Under the pieces are notes generated by a model. That model did no database searches and was not told where the DNA came from. It worked only from the letters and a program-made list of their open reading frames with translations. Positions 32,813 through 46,891 of a stretch of DNA of 64,000 bases are shown here, piece by piece. This stretch comes from Coprinus comatus (lineage: Eukaryota; Basidiomycota; Agaricomycetes; Agaricales; Agaricaceae). The DNA is taken from contig JAWPGT010000006.1 of assembly GCA_034638255.1 (NCBI GenBank), positions 868,001-932,000 of the forward strand. The letters are read 5' to 3'. A program made the translations under genes and the position numbers. How positions within the stretch are numbered: position 1 is the first letter of the stretch; each line of letters begins with the position of its first letter.

Positions 32813-35339
32813 TGTTGTTGTTTAACGTTCGATAATTTCACTGAGTAGATAGTTGAGACTGTGGTAGTAGGAGGGAGGTTTACGACGGATGGGAATGGTT
32901 GGTTGTTAAGAGCCAGAATACAGTTAAATGGTCGACTCTCAGTAGACTACTATCACTTGACACCTGCGGGCAATTAATTTCCAGGTAACGAAAGGCGTGT
33001 ACAACTGTGTGACACAGCCAAGTACAGCTTTCATTTCGTAGTCTGTTCCTGCAGGGAGCATCATTTCCGATATTGATATGTATTGATTGACAGATAGATA
33101 GGCTTTCGCACGTAAAGAGCGCTCGAACAATGAGTATTAACGTTAAGCATTTTGGTTTTTTTTGCGCAATAATCATTCAGGCTGGTATAGATTGTAATGA
33201 GTCCGGACTTCGTAGACTTCTAACCAAGTATGTGCATGTATATAATACAACTATTATCTATTGCATGCAGCCTTCCACGTCAATCATAGATTCCCTTGTC
33301 AAACATGTCAAACATCACCTGGTACATATTTTGTTGGCGCTGTTGGCGAGAACTCGGTTATTTGATTTACTATTCGCATCTTTTATTCTGTATGATTTCC
33401 ATAGTATATCCTGGTATATTACTTGGTCATTGTGCTTTCATACCAATATTCAATATATTTCAGAATTATGCAATTATAATGCAGTACCTCTTCCGTTGAC
33501 GTTGACGTTGATATTAAAAGGTATAAATAGGTGTGTTGAAGGTACGTTTCTGCACCGCCCCAATATCAATTGTGTTATTTACATCAGGCACAGGATAGAT
33601 AAAATTAACTCCTTCCTTCAGCGCGCATGCTAAATTTGAAATAAGGAATGCAATTATTCCTAAAGGGACAAGTAACAACATGCAACGTACTTGAGCATGT
33701 AGCCAGTAGGAGTCAGTAGGGATCACAACTATTATATATATATATCTACCATCTCGAATGAAAATAGTACTGCCGACCGGGATACCAGCTGACAGTTTGA
33801 GCATTCAAGATATCCATGCGGGTTTGAACTTCATGCGAAAATCAAAAAGTAGAAAATTCTTTGAAACGAAACCGGAAACGACCCACGGGGTAAGGAATCA
33901 TTAAAGCATATGTACTGTAGGTATTATATCTTCAAACTGGAAATTCTCCGCGTGCCGTTGTTGGAATGATAATATATCAGATTCAATTGACACCCCACGT
34001 TTTTATCCTTATCCCCAGCGCATGTTGAAGAAGAAACGAGAGTGAACTTCATGTCCGGTGGAATTTGAAGTCGATCTATAGTATGTTCATTGATAGAATG
34101 CTGGAGTTTAGGTACTTTTAAAACTCCATAAGCTAGACCACTCGTGAGTTAACATGAATCCTGGACACCAAATCATGGATTTTAACTATTTTCCACCACT
34201 CATATGATGTATCTAGATTCCCGAAAAGTGCGGTAGCAAAGATCCATCACATCACCTTTTTCTGTTTGAAGTTTTTCTTTAGGAGGACTCTGGAAAGTTG
34301 AAATTACCGTTTATTATATTTACTAGTAATTTGAGTGATGATTGTTGGAGATTGATTGATGATATGTCATTTATATCTGATCCAACACACAAGGCCAATC
34401 AATCTCCTAGTGGTATTATTTTCGGGTGTCGGAACACCGCCCGAACGGTCTTTAATTGTTTTACTTATGACCCCCGATGTCCTGCACGTGTTTTAACCTC
34501 CTTGAACAAGTTTCTGTGTTCTAGTATACTCATCAGAAACTCCCAAGCTATGAGTGACGACCATGAGAAAACAGGTAAATACTCGGCTGGCGTTATCGCA
34601 GCGGTAAATTATATCTAGGGTTGACCTGAGCATCCAAATTGGTTCAAAACCTTCTACGAAGAACTATTAGATAATGCGACCAGCCTCCACTCCTCTGTTG
34701 CAGCTAAATAACAGTACCGGATCTGAGACCAAACTCTAAGCTTAGTACTAGCGTGTCGACTACCAAAAAGATTACAGAAACCTGCGTGTACTATTTGCGT
34801 TATTGGGTACATATCAATCAAGAATTGTCGCATATTCTAAGTATGCTCACCAACGACCATTAATTATGATTATCGGGAATATCGCCTACCAACAAGTTTG
34901 TCAGGTTTTATGACTACGTTGAGGTTTTATGACTACGTTGATTTGTACAGGCGTGGAGATGACTTGGATGATCCGAGGGACACTGAAAAATCAAGAGTAA
35001 CGTTATGCAGTGCTATACTAGATGGATGATGATCGGATATTGAATGTCGTTACACAAAGTAAAAGAGACGGCTCGGGAGTAGGAGGGGATAATATTAGTA
35101 TTCCCAACTTGAACATTCCCCGCGGAGCGACAAAAGCTACAACGTCTAGAAATTGGATTGCTCCGTAGAACAATGTTGTGAAGGCGGAGCACTAAGTACT
35201 GAGCACTCCTAAGATAAAATTACCTGAAGGATGGGTAACAAGGGTACTAAAACACCTCCCTCTCAATCTGAAGAAAACAAATTGGTTAATTGCATCATAA
35301 ATAATAATAACCAGCGGCAAATAAGTAGTAGGATCAAAA
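32813..35339. other. Gene-poor intergenic, 2.5 kb
   Basis: AT-rich DNA with only short, motif-free open frames on either strand (longest 167 codons at 33130-33633, no recognisable domain). A TATA-like GGTATAAATAGG occurs near 33521, but no RNA gene that I recognise follows it. A 19-bp tandem duplication is at 34903-34940. Confidence 0.5.
34903..34940 (+). repeat. 19-bp perfect tandem duplication
   Basis: AGGTTTTATGACTACGTTG at 34903-34921 is repeated immediately at 34922-34940 (the first base differs only by register). It lies in gene-free DNA and looks like a recent slippage or repair event. Confidence 0.7.
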
Positions 35340-38300
35340 TCAAAGCTCATCTCGAACTTCCTCAACCTTAACCTCTCCCTTTCCACCAGACTCTTCTTCC
35401 CCTCCTTTAGTGTTATCCGCATCCTTGATAGCACCGGCACTAGCAAGTACATCCGCACCAGCAGTTGCGAGTCTTGAATGAATTTTACCTTCTTCGGCCA
35501 ACTCTTTGGAAAACTTAGCAATCTCAGCATCATATTCTTCCCATTCGGGAATTTGACGAGCTCGTGAAAGTTTTGGTTCTTTCTGCAAGTGTGTAAAGTC
35601 GGAAAGTAAGAAACATGATATCTATTGCAAGGAGGACCGTACCGTGAGAGGATTTTGACATAGATCGATTGTTTTGGCTCGATGGAGACGATCCTTGCTA
35701 CACCATGTTTCACACTAAATTAAAGAACCACCAGTTAATAAAATGGTGATAGGTAAGTTAAGAGAAATTCTTACCCATAACCAATCCTCAGGCAAGGAAT
35801 ACTTTACGAGGTTAATGTTGATGAGATCATTGGTTTGAAATAATCCAAGGATATAGTATTACTTACAATGGGAACGTGCTTTTGTAAATTGTTCGGGAGA
35901 TCTAAATGAGTAGAATTGTTAATAAATGCCTTGGCATAGTTACCAGTAAGAATAACTCGCCTTGATCTAAATTAGCCAATGAATTGGGATCCGCAGATAA
36001 TTGTTGATAGTGTCCACGCAAGATATCCTAAAACACACCTAAGCCTTCTTTCTCACAAAGTGGATGAATTAACCACTTACACCGGCCGTCATCTATAGTT
36101 CCGAAATTCCCAAATCATGATCAGTTTCAATGCACCAACGAAACGAGACTAAACAAAACCAAGAAATTGTTACACACCTGCCTAAACTTAACAAGGTCGA
36201 TAACATACAAGGCACTATAGATGAAACATGTCAACACCGATTCACAAATAAAAGCAATAAAAACACACCTGATATGATACGGTTTATCCTGCAAAAAGTC
36301 CTTCCAATAACCCGTTTTCCAAAACCTGAAACCTTCCATATCCGTATTATCATCACCCATAGGTGTATACGCATAAGGAGCCCCATGAAGATCCAAATCT
36401 ACAAGTTCTTTCAAATCCGCCCTAACAATTTGATCCGCATCTACGAATATGACTTTTTTCAAATCCATAGGGAAAAGAACGTCCAAGAAAAGAATTTTGT
36501 AGGCCCAAATTATGCGTTGTTTTTCGGTTTGAGCGCGTAGCCATGATGGCCATTTGTATGTGACGAGTTCGTATTGGAAGTTATATTTTTCGGCCATGTG
36601 GGGAATGAATTCCTATATATGATTACCAGGAAATTATAAAGGGAGCCTGACACTAGAGAACAAATAAATACGTACCAGGAAGGAAGGAGAAAGGAAGTTT
36701 TCAATAAACCAGAACTTGACTGTGCTATTTGTGTTACGCAGAACGCTAAGAATCATAATAGACGCAAATCGCTGTTCAAGAAGTCCAAGATTAATAGGAA
36801 AATGAATAGATAGACCAACAGATACAGATACGCACTTCATAAAGCAATCCCGAAGCGACAGTGAAAATATTGATATCAGCTTGTTTCTTAACTTCAACCA
36901 ATCCATTATCCTCTACCACTTGCACTTCATTCTGCTTCTTCGCACCAAAGAAATCCCAAACCTTATCCGTTAAACTCTCCAAAATCCCTTTCTCCCCATT
37001 CGAACCATCATGACCATTCATTTCCACATCCAAAACATCCACATCCTCCATTCCAGGTAACCTTTCCAACCTAGGATACAAAACCAATCCTTCAAACCCA
37101 ACAACAGTAATCTCATCACCACCTTCATCAACATTCGGACTATCCCAACCTTCATTTCCTACACTTTCCATTTTGAAAATATCTCTCCCAGGTCCATCAC
37201 GAATTCTCAATCTAAAAACACCAGGTTTAGCTTTAAATTGAGTATACCCCAAATTAGCTACTACGAGAGTATCGTCTATAGCCGCCCCATCACTTGTTAT
37301 TAATTCAAGTTGTACTCCACGTGGTGGTGCTTGAGTTAAAGTTTCACGAACATGTCCTTCGATTACCAGATAATCTAATGCGAAAATGGCGTCAACGCTT
37401 GTATCTCCTTCGGATAGTTGATTGAGAAGGATATTGTCGAGATCGTATAAGGCTTCTCGGGGTCGTACGAGCCATGATGATGGAACGTCCATTGCGAGTG
37501 TATATATAGGATCAGTTGGGAGATCTTCGAAAATAACTTGAGCGGGAACTTCATTGCTGTTACAATATGAGAATTGCGAATTCTGAGGGCAGAGGGCAAC
37601 TTACCCAGCTTCGTCGAAGGATAATGAAGAAAGTGCATTATATCGGTAGAAACGTTTCAACGGGATCTATAAACAAAAACATTAGATAAGCGTCAGAAGG
37701 GGGTAGCTTAACACTCACATCAGTATAGGTTCTAACGGGGTTCAAGTGGACTTCAATGAATACATCCGGGATATTTGACAACCACTAAATAGATAAATAT
37801 TCGTCAGTTATGGTTCAAAGTTTTAGAGAGAGAGAAAAAGAGAGAGAGAGAAAGATAAAGGAAGGCTACACTCACCCTCAAAATACTCGACCACTTCTGT
37901 GCAGTAGGACTCAACGGATCAAGTACAACTCCAATTTGATACAACGCAGTTGAATTATCACCAAACTCGAAAGCACTAAAGAAAAAAAAATTCCAATATC
38001 AATCAGTACCCAATCCAATTGTACCAAAAATAAAAAAAAAAAAAAAAACTAGAAAACACTCACGTATATTCCGATCCCAGAGTCCTATAATTCATAGTTC
38101 TAGGTCTAACAGGAGCATCAAACAATCCAATCTCACTTGGATCAGGTTGTTGACTAGCACTAATAACAGCCGTAACCATCGAAACCAATTCCACATAACT
38201 ATTTCTATCAAGTTCTAAAACTGAAGGCTTGACATTAGTCAAAGCTTCAACAATAGGTACTTGACGTTTTTTGTATTCGTATTCTTCTAATGCTAGGAAA

Positions 38301-41300
38301 TCGGCTGATTGGAATTGAGATTGTTCGATTGGTGTTATGACCTGATAAGGTGAATTAAGCAAAGAATGAAACTGGGAAAACTGAGAACTTACTCGACCAT
38401 TAATGATAACTCCCACTTCACCGACTTTAACACCCAAAGCTTTAGAAGCCAATCTAGAAGCCTTGACATATTCCTCATATTTACTCCCATCAATGTCGTT
38501 CAACTTTATACCAGAAAGAACCTTGATCATAGTAACACCATTACCAAAATCAAAAGACTTCTGTTTCTGTTCCCATTCAGCGGTAACATCGCCGAGATTA
38601 AGAACAGCAAGTAACGCTTCTGGTGTTACTTTCGACAAAGTATGAGATGTGATGAGATGTGAAAGAATCCATGAAGTTGATGTTTTAGTTCTGTCAGACG
38701 AGGAAAGTGAAGTGTCGATTGGGTTGTGTAGGAACGTTAACCGTTTTCTTGAACCTTTGACCTATTCGAAACAGATACATCAACTTTCTGGTTCTTAGAA
38801 CAACAACAGAGCGAAAGAAGAACGTACCATTGATCCAATAGCTTCAACAAGGATACCTTGCCCTTTTTCCGAATCGAAATCAGCAACAACATATACACTC
38901 GATGTCAAACTCTCCTGGGTGTCTGAATGACCATCATTCATCAATATTTTTTTCACTTTAAGCAGGACTGACTGAATGACTTACCAGGATAAAGATAAGA
39001 GCCCCCTTTAATTTCTTTTTCAACCCCAGTTTTACCAAATACTTCCGGAAGATTTACAATTTTAAGCGTATTAGTTGAAGGAACGATGTATATATTCCTT
39101 CGTTTACTTGTCGTTGGTAAATCATAGAAGTAGTTCCCCATATCGGGTTTTTTGTCATCTGAGATTGTACCTTCGTAGATCTACAATTTGAGTTAACCAA
39201 ATTATGCTCGATGTATGCGTCCTACTAGGAGAGGAAAAGATAACATACCTTTTCTTGCAAGTACTGCATTTGTTTACCAGCTTCGATTTGTAAATTTCTA
39301 ATGAAGTCCTACACGCATGCACAAAAGAATCAGTTCAACCCCTTGTTAACAATGAAACGAAAATACAAATACGCACATCATCCAAAGGCAAATACCTTCC
39401 ATTAAAGAAAACATGTCCTTTCCCAGAACTACTTTTCACGCCCAATCTGCTCATATACGATTTGATCTTTTCAACCAGCGTACCCTTTCTCACATTAATT
39501 TCCTTCCCCTCCTCCTCTTTGACTTCTTCCTCCGTTACTAAGTCATCCGATGTGTCATCTGCTTTAGTAGTACCGTTGAAAATATCATTCAAATCTTCAG
39601 CTACATATTCAGGATCTTCTTGTGATTGAAATAAGACAAATGAACCGTATGCTGCTTTGATTTGTTTATTGAGATCAAGTTTCGTTGAGGCTGCGAAACT
39701 TGCTGCTGGGGATTCTGATGGTGTTATCTATCATTATGCATGAGTGATTTTATTCTAGTCAACATGGAAACGAGCTTACCATTGATAAAAATGCCAAGGT
39801 CTTCTTCCTTCCATACTTCTGAATAAGATGATAGAAAAGTCTAGCCATTTTCAAATCTATTGTTCAATCCAATTAATGGACTATGACCACATGAAAGGAG
39901 AGAAAAACACGTACTATTTTCGTCGTCAACAAGAGGTACAACACCAAATCTAAATGGCACTCCTCTATCAACAAGATTAGCCACAGTACCCGCAATGAAT
40001 TCAACATTAGCAGTATCCAACAAATCAACCACAAGCACAACGTTGAAAAGGTTGGCTTTGACATTCGGTAGTGCACCAGGGTAACTTGGTCGAAGGAGCT
40101 ATCAATAATAAAAAAAGCGAGCACACGTATGAACAAAGATAATAAGATAATGCGACAGAAGAAACATACTGCATATAACGAAGGACTCCACCGAGCATAC
40201 CTCGAATCTTTCTCCATATCATTCCACCAAACCACAACACCTCCATTTTCACTTCTATCACTAGCATCAAACAAACCATCTACAACACCACTTTCTTTCT
40301 GTTGTCTCCCAATAATAGAGGAAGTCAACAATTGAATGGCATTACCTGCTTCCAGACCAAGATTAACCAAACTCTTCATCAAAACCTTTTCCTTTTTCAA
40401 TAATCCTAATAATCCAAATATGTTGACGTCATTGGAATCGATTTGTGCTCCATTCAACCAAAAAAGGTTGAATCCGCCTTGGGCTCTCATAGCGTTCGAG
40501 GCGAGTTCGGAGGAAATGGAGTCATTGACAACCACGCGACGAGCTAAGGATGTGACGTATTTAGGGAAGTTTTGAGAAAGGTAGGTGAGGGCTGCTAGTG
40601 GTTCTGGAGATTCTGCGATTAACTGGACAGCCTTTGAGCCAAGTGCTGATAGATGGAACCATTAGTATTAAGGAGACACAGTGAGAGACCCCATTAAAGA
40701 ACACATACTCTCTAACTCTTGTTCGGTAAGTTGAGTTTTGGCGTCGGAGGGTGTATTTGATTCTGGGTGAGCTTGAATGAGGGAGATTATTGGGTCAACA
40801 TCAAGTGTTGATTCTCCGTTTTCAACTTGTTCCCCTTTCTCGCCAGATTCTAAAATAACACAAGTTGAACATATAAATTTAGGGAACATCAGAATAGAAT
40901 ACAAACTTTTGTTTGAGGAGAATCGATCATCTACAGCCAGGTAGTCCATCTTCTTAAGATCCAAAGCAACACCATAGCCAGAAAGGTTGTTCCGGGCAGG
41001 TTTGGGTCCTTGAGGCAAGACGTAACGCAAAACATATTCAACGTGGGGAATAGGTCTATTGGCTTGAGCATACAAAAAAGTATGCAATGCACGGAAGTTC
41101 TCCGAATCCAAGGTAGCGTAAAGAATGGCTGTCCGGTGAGGTCTATCGAGAGTTGGCTCGGCGGAGGGTATATGTGTCAAACGTAAGTATCTTGGGTCGT
41201 ACATAGGTGCTTAGGCAAACTGTCAGTTCACGGACCTTCTTGTCTTTGAAAGGATACTCACGATTCGGTATTAGAATTCTCGGATGCGTCTATGGTATCA

Positions 41301-41807
41301 TGTCCAACCAGTTGCACCAACGTCTCGATGTCACAAACAACCTCGCCGTACCAATCTACCCAGGATCCACAAGTTGTGCCTTTGCTATTATTGTGTCTGT
41401 CTTCATAATGTTGATAGAATGCTTCCAGTTTTGGTGTAGCGGCATGTAAGGCCAGCTTCATCTGAACTTCAGCGACTTGGCTAGCGCCTTGTATGATACC
41501 ATTGGATACCGCTGAGGTAATTCCAGACTGGTATAAAGCTTCGGGTGCGACAGATTGAGCAAAGATTAGTGATGTTGGATCTGTAAGTTTGTCTAGAAGG
41601 GGGAAGAAACCATCTGGGTTTATTAAAGCAACAGTTTCACTGTACCACAATTCAGTATATGTAATAAGTATGGACATTATGAGGTCCTCACAGAATTTCT
41701 GGGACAACGGGTGGTGCTGGCCAGGAGGAAGTAAGGGATATCTTTACTGGAGGACTTGCAGCATTTGACGCGAGAACGGCCAGGCTGAGGCCCAGTATTC
41801 TCTTCAT
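35340..41807 (-). CDS. UDP-glucose:glycoprotein glucosyltransferase (ER folding sensor), multi-exon
   Basis: UGGT re-glucosylates N-glycans on misfolded glycoproteins in the ER lumen so that calnexin can rebind them. The ATG at 41807 begins a signal peptide ([16 protein letters not shown]), and then the conserved [16 protein letters not shown] opening of the mature protein. Splicing continues into [21 protein letters not shown]. Roughly 6.5 kb of exons follow, carrying the long folding-sensor part (for example [21 protein letters not shown] thioredoxin-like segments near 38400). The C-terminal GT24 catalytic domain lies at about 35600-36900: [19 protein letters not shown] (DxD motif), [59 protein letters not shown]. 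The protein ends EVRDEL, an ER-retrieval signal. About 15 short introns are present; their exact borders were not all fixed. It is head-to-head with NMD3, 148 bp apart. Confidence 0.92.
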
Positions 41808-41955
41808 GGTGACTGAGTTCAGTCAGAGAGCATTCCCTGGACACGTAGGCTCGTGTAATACCAACTTATAATCTTATCAGATAACTAAGTACACGTGATC
41901 CAGATTTCTTTAGAGATTGATCAGCAATTAGCTTCGACTTTTTCCATCTACCACC
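41808..41955. promoter_or_regulatory. Short bidirectional promoter between the UGGT gene and NMD3
   Basis: Only 148 bases separate the two outward-facing ATGs, so both 5' leaders and both core promoters must lie here. No clear TATA box is visible. Confidence 0.7.
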
Positions 41956-43895
41956 ATGGAATTCATACCCGCCCCTGCTGTCCACAGAGTCCTCTGTGCG
42001 ATTGCGGTATGTAGTAGCCAGTACTGTAGGAATTACCACTGATAAGAACGATAGGTACACCAATTGTACCCAATTCTGCTAATCTTTGTGTTGCTTGCCT
42101 CAGAAATTCGTACGTTCACATCAATCCATCATAGCTTTATCTTATTCTATTTCAGCGTTGACATTACTGAAGGTATCCCAAAACAAGGTAAATATCCAGC
42201 AATTACCAATTGTGGCTTTGGATCTCACTTTGTTGATCAGCCGCTGTCTCTTATTGCCGTAATTGCGAACGATTCCTCTCTCCTCCTCAAACCTGGACCA
42301 TCGCTCGTCCAGAATCCTCAGAACTACTCTCAATATGTCTGAAAAAACTCAAAGGCCTGAATAAAGTTCGCCTGACAGATGCACATTTCATCTGGACAGA
42401 ACCCCATTCTAAACGATTAAGAGTTGCCATGACCATACAAAAAGAAGTACGACCCATTAACGATATTGTGTCTTTCCACATCCTGACGTCTGCTAGGTTT
42501 TAACAAATACAATTCTCGAACAAACATTTGAAATTGAATTTCTCGTTCAATATGGTCAATGCCCGGATTGTACTCGACTAGCAGCTAAGAATACATGGAA
42601 AGCCCTTGTGCAAGTTCGCCAAAAAGTTCCCCACAAGCGTACCTTCTTGTACCTCGAACAACTCATCCTGAAATGTAACGCACAAAAAGACACCATATCC
42701 ATCAAGGAAGTCCGCGATGGTCTTGACTTTTTCTACGCTCATCGTAGTCATGCACTTAAAATGCTCGAGTTCCTCACTAGCGTTGTTCCCGTTCGGTATG
42801 TCTTCTAAAACTCCTAGCTTTCGTTTATGTTAATGGTCCCAAAGATCAAAAGCCTCGGAGCAACTCCTCTCTTCCGATACTCACACCAACACCGCCAATT
42901 TCAAATACTCTTACTCTGTCGAAATTATTCCCATTTGTAAAGATGACCTCGTCTGCATGCCTCTAAAGCTCGCCCGTAACCTATCCAACATTCATCCTCT
43001 CACCATCTGTACTCGAGTTGGTAACTCAATCCAACTCCTCGATGTCGCAACCCTTCAAACGTGCGATATCCCACCTGCCGTTTATTGGAGACAACCTTTC
43101 CATTCGCTCGCAAGCATCACTGATCTTGTTGAATTCACGGTTTTGGATATCGAACCTGATTACAAAAAATCTAAAGGTCGTTGGGTTATGGCTGATGCTC
43201 AGGTTGCATTAGCCGGAGCTTTCAGATCCTCAAACGGTATTAAGAAGAATAACCATGAAGAAGATGATGCTATGGATAGTTGGGATGCAGATGGTACTGC
43301 AACTCAAATTTATCACACTCGTACTCATTTAGGTGCAATTCTTCAACCTGGTGATACATGTTTGGGATACCATCTTACTTCTGCGAATTACAATTCTGAT
43401 GATTTCGCTTCTTTACCCACTCATTTAATTCCGGACATTATATTGGTGAAGAAGACTTATCCGAATAGGAGAAAGAAGAATAGGAATAGGCAATGGAGAT
43501 TGAGGTCTATTGCGAAGGAAGCTGGTGAAGAAGGTGAAACTAGTAATGCTAGAGGTGTGGTGGGTAGAATGGGAGGTAGAGATTCAAAGAAGATTGAAGA
43601 AGATTATGAATTGTTCTTGAGAGAACTCGAAGAAGATCCGGAATTGAGAGCTGGTGTTAATTTGTATAAGGTTAATAAGGACGTTACAATGGCTGCTCCT
43701 GGATCAAGTGAAACGGAGAAGAGGAAGGGTAAAGGTCGTAAAAAGGAGAAGGAGGAAATGGATGTGGATATGGGACAGGTGGAAACGGACGTTGAGGAGG
43801 ATCCAGAGTTCCCTGGTATTTCTTTGGATGAATTGTTGGAAGACTTTGATGAAATGGCTTTAGGAGATGGGGAAGAGGAGGAAACGGTTGGATAG
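41956..43895 (+). CDS. NMD3: 60S ribosomal subunit export adaptor NMD3
   Basis: Nmd3 binds the 60S subunit and recruits exportin Crm1 for nuclear export. The ATG at 41956 gives MEFIPAPAVHRVLC. After introns come IVPNSANLCVACLRNSVDITEGIPKQ, then YCRNCERFLSPPQTW, LKKLKGLNKVRLTDAHFIWTEPHSKRL, QVRQKVPHKRTFLYLEQLIL, VRDGLDFFYAHRSHALKML, VEIVPICKDDLVCMPLKLARNLSNI, TRTHLGAILQPGDTCLGYHL and ILVKKTYPNRRKKNRNRQWRL. All are hallmark NMD3 blocks, including the paired Cys motifs. The acidic tail (DELLEDFDEMALGDGEEEETVG) corresponds to the nuclear export signal region. The last exon runs to the stop at 43895. The exon 1 to 2 junction does not restore the first CX2C cleanly, either through a weak alternative donor or a one-base indel. 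Confidence 0.93.
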
Positions 43896-45928
43896 GTTCA
43901 AACTTATGATGAGATTTTACCTTTTACATGTCAAGTGGCACGCAATTATTCCAAATCACTTTCATTTGCGATTTATTATCATCACCCCTTGTCAGTCAAA
44001 AAGAAAAATCTGCCCAGACATAGTATAACTATGGTCATTAGATTATTTAGAATCCTGCATCCATCTAGCATGGCACTCTACATACCCCCACTATCTCTAT
44101 ATATATAAAAAGATTCTGAAACGAACCGTAGGTCTTCTGACATTATAAATACTATACACATACCCGCATGACACGATTTAATAGGCTACTTTCAGAAAAA
44201 GTATATCAACAATCATGGTGGGAACGGAGTAGAGTGGCTATACCTGGTCTCATGAGACAATGTCCACCTTCGATGGTCATAACTAGGTAAGAAGCTGGAT
44301 GAGCAATGAGCACTGAGCATCATATGGGGAGGAGATTACAGATCAATTTTGAATGACCCCTGTTTTGCTGCTCCGAAGAGTTAATGTGCTAGAACACCTA
44401 TACCTCCCCAAGTTGCTTGAAATGAGTCACTATAGTTTCTCAACATTGCGTACATTCAACTTACGGTTCCTTTGAAAATATCATCACTGAGAAAAAAAAT
44501 ATGAAAATTTGTATGTTTTGGACTAGCCTCAACTAGGACAAATTTCAACTTTAGTCGTCGCAGTGTCTCGCCGGTACTTATAACTTATGATGCTATGCCA
44601 GGTGTCCTGATTTAATCTTCTCCTAAGTGAAGCACCACTTACTCCCCGATGAGAAGTCGTGCTGGATTGGCCCTTCACAATCAAATTTGGCCTCAGAGTA
44701 CACCAGATTCCTGGATTCTGGAACCCATTTGACAAAATGGGAATAATGAATATTCTGCCATCCTCAGTTGGGGGGTCATCATCGCGAAACACATTTATCA
44801 TATGGCCTAGAGAATTTTACAACGAGGCTGTGGGCCTGTGGCAGTAACAGTAGCAGTAGCAGTAGCATGTAAACACCTGACGGAAGAAAAAACGACTTGT
44901 ACCAAATTACGACTGATTCAAAACCGGAGGAGATACGGAATTCATGGATGTTGTTTATAAAAATATATCAATTCCAATTTTTACTAGCCGAAGTATCCAG
45001 AATTCGTAAATCCTACGCACATATGGTCTCAATGACGACAAGGCCCTCTCAGGCACTCACTATTGAAGCTCCTACCAACCATGAAGCTTTGAAGTGTAAC
45101 ATACCACCCCACTCTACGCTACTAAAAAAAACCCAGCAACACTGATCACAAACACGGGAGGTGTTGATCTCGTTGACAAGATTACGGTTCTCAACACTTT
45201 AGTATATATATATTAGGCAATCTCATCAATAATTCCATAACTTCAAGGGTCACTTGCTCACAGCTCACCTTTGGTTACATTGTTTGACAGCACAATCATG
45301 GGGACTCATTAGGTGCTTTACACTCACTGCGCAAAGCTCTTGGTGGCAATCGACCTTTGAAATGAATAAATAATAGAGGCTACAAAGCGAATGAAACATT
45401 GATCACTTTCTGTCTTTTCATCAGCACTTCGTGCTGACAGATATATTGGGTGTGTAGGTGCAATAAGTGGCACATAGTAGTCCAGAGGAAAATCTCTTTA
45501 GACGAGAGGAGTGGGGGAGTTTGAGAACGCAGAACTACGTTAGCATGTTTAGTATATGAATGATTGAGAATTTCAAAATCAACTGTTCAAATTATTTATA
45601 AACAGCGACTCGGATATTAGATGAATGGAAGACGTAGTTCTAGTTTCATTGTACAAGTTTTTACCCAAGACGAAGCCATTTTCCCAATCAGAAGAGTCAA
45701 CCAGCAACCTTAAGAACAACATCTGACATACTTATTCCCTTCCAAACACGTTCAAATGGCTCACAGGTAACGGAAATACGTAACAGAACTCACCTCTTTG
45801 CTTATCTAGACGCCAGAATTAAGTTTCGGCAAGGGAATATTAGAGAATGATTTGCTTGAGTTTTGGGTTTACAAAGTGCACGAAGCAATAGATGAGACTA
45901 CGGGGTACCACTGCCCATTGGTTTTATA
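43896..45928. other. Intergenic, 2.0 kb, no gene seen
   Basis: Between the converging ends of NMD3 and the MYND gene. Only short, motif-free open frames are present. A GTAGCA/CAGTAG-type short repeat sits at about 44846-44868. The interval is too long to be just two 3' UTRs. Confidence 0.5.
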
Positions 45929-46891
45929 TCAGGGACCTAAATCTCTTTTCAAATTCTCTTCCCAATCTCCATCATACTTCACACTCGCACTCCTCACAGC
46001 CCGACTGGTAATAGAACCAAATGGAACAATCTGAACAGCCAAAGGTGGACATTCCACAGAAACAGCAATGATACTACCTCTTCCTCTCTTCTCACTTTCG
46101 GTCCTATTCGTCTTTAATTGTTCCATGGCAATTCCCCAACATCTGTCCTTATTCTTCGCCAAATCCTGCTCCAATACTTCCGTCTTTTCCATCACAAAAT
46201 ATTTCCCAACATCTTGAGAGTCGTCTCCAATAGAATCCAAGTTGTTCTTGTTATAACGAAGTTGAATGTTTAAGATATGGGTTTTTGCTCGGGCTATACT
46301 TTCAGAAATGTTTAAAGCATTTATACAAGCTACCATTAGATTGTTAGAATGGAACTTTATCCATTTTTCGAGATCAAGATCGAGTTGCCTCCAAGTTACG
46401 TTGGGTGGAAGAGGTGCATCGGATGGCAGTGGTTTGCCGAACTTTTGAGCCAAGTCGGCCATTCCGAGTGTTATGTCATGGAGTTGGTTCACTTGACATA
46501 CTTTTTTATGGATCTACAAGTTATTAAGTCAGAGCCAGGTTTCGTTGAGATCAGAGACGAGTGAAGATGGAAATTTGAGTCACTGAGTAATAGTACCACG
46601 AATCTGAGAAGATGAACGTATATAACATACCTTCCAATCACGAACTTGACATTCTCGAGAACAATACCTGTGTATATACGAGCATGGTCAGCTTCATATT
46701 TCAGTTTCTTTTTCCTCTAACTTGGCGACATACATGACACATCGACATCCAGAACAGTTTTTCAGTTTATATTCTTTTGATCCAGAAATATGACATCCAC
46801 CACATTTACGTTGAGGACTTGCACCTTCCAAATCTAACAAATTATTCCGAGTATCATGGGGAACATCTGAGTTTTGGTTGCTTGACGCCAT
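45929..46891 (-). CDS. MYND-type zinc finger protein
   Basis: Exons are 46734-46891, 46631-46667 and 45929-46513 (complement); they total 260 codons, giving 259 residues. The ATG at 46891 gives MASSNQNSDVPHDTR. Splicing builds a complete MYND finger: CGGCH...[26 protein letters not shown], with the expected Cys/His order for two zinc ions. The finger spans all three exons. The remaining ~195 residues (KWIKFHSNNLMVACINALNI and onward) resemble the helical C-terminal part of uncharacterised basidiomycete MYND proteins, with no SET domain. MYND fingers bind short proline-containing peptides; the partner here is unknown. Confidence 0.85.

Noticed and set aside
33130..33633. 167-codon plus-strand open frame
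   Set aside because: Hydrophobic, AT-driven composition, no motif and no clean start context or neighbours to support a gene.
45480..45530. AGAGGAAAATCTC, faintly like the RNase P/MRP conserved core
   Set aside because: The core does not match GGAAGTC closely, and I could not find the second conserved region at a fitting distance.
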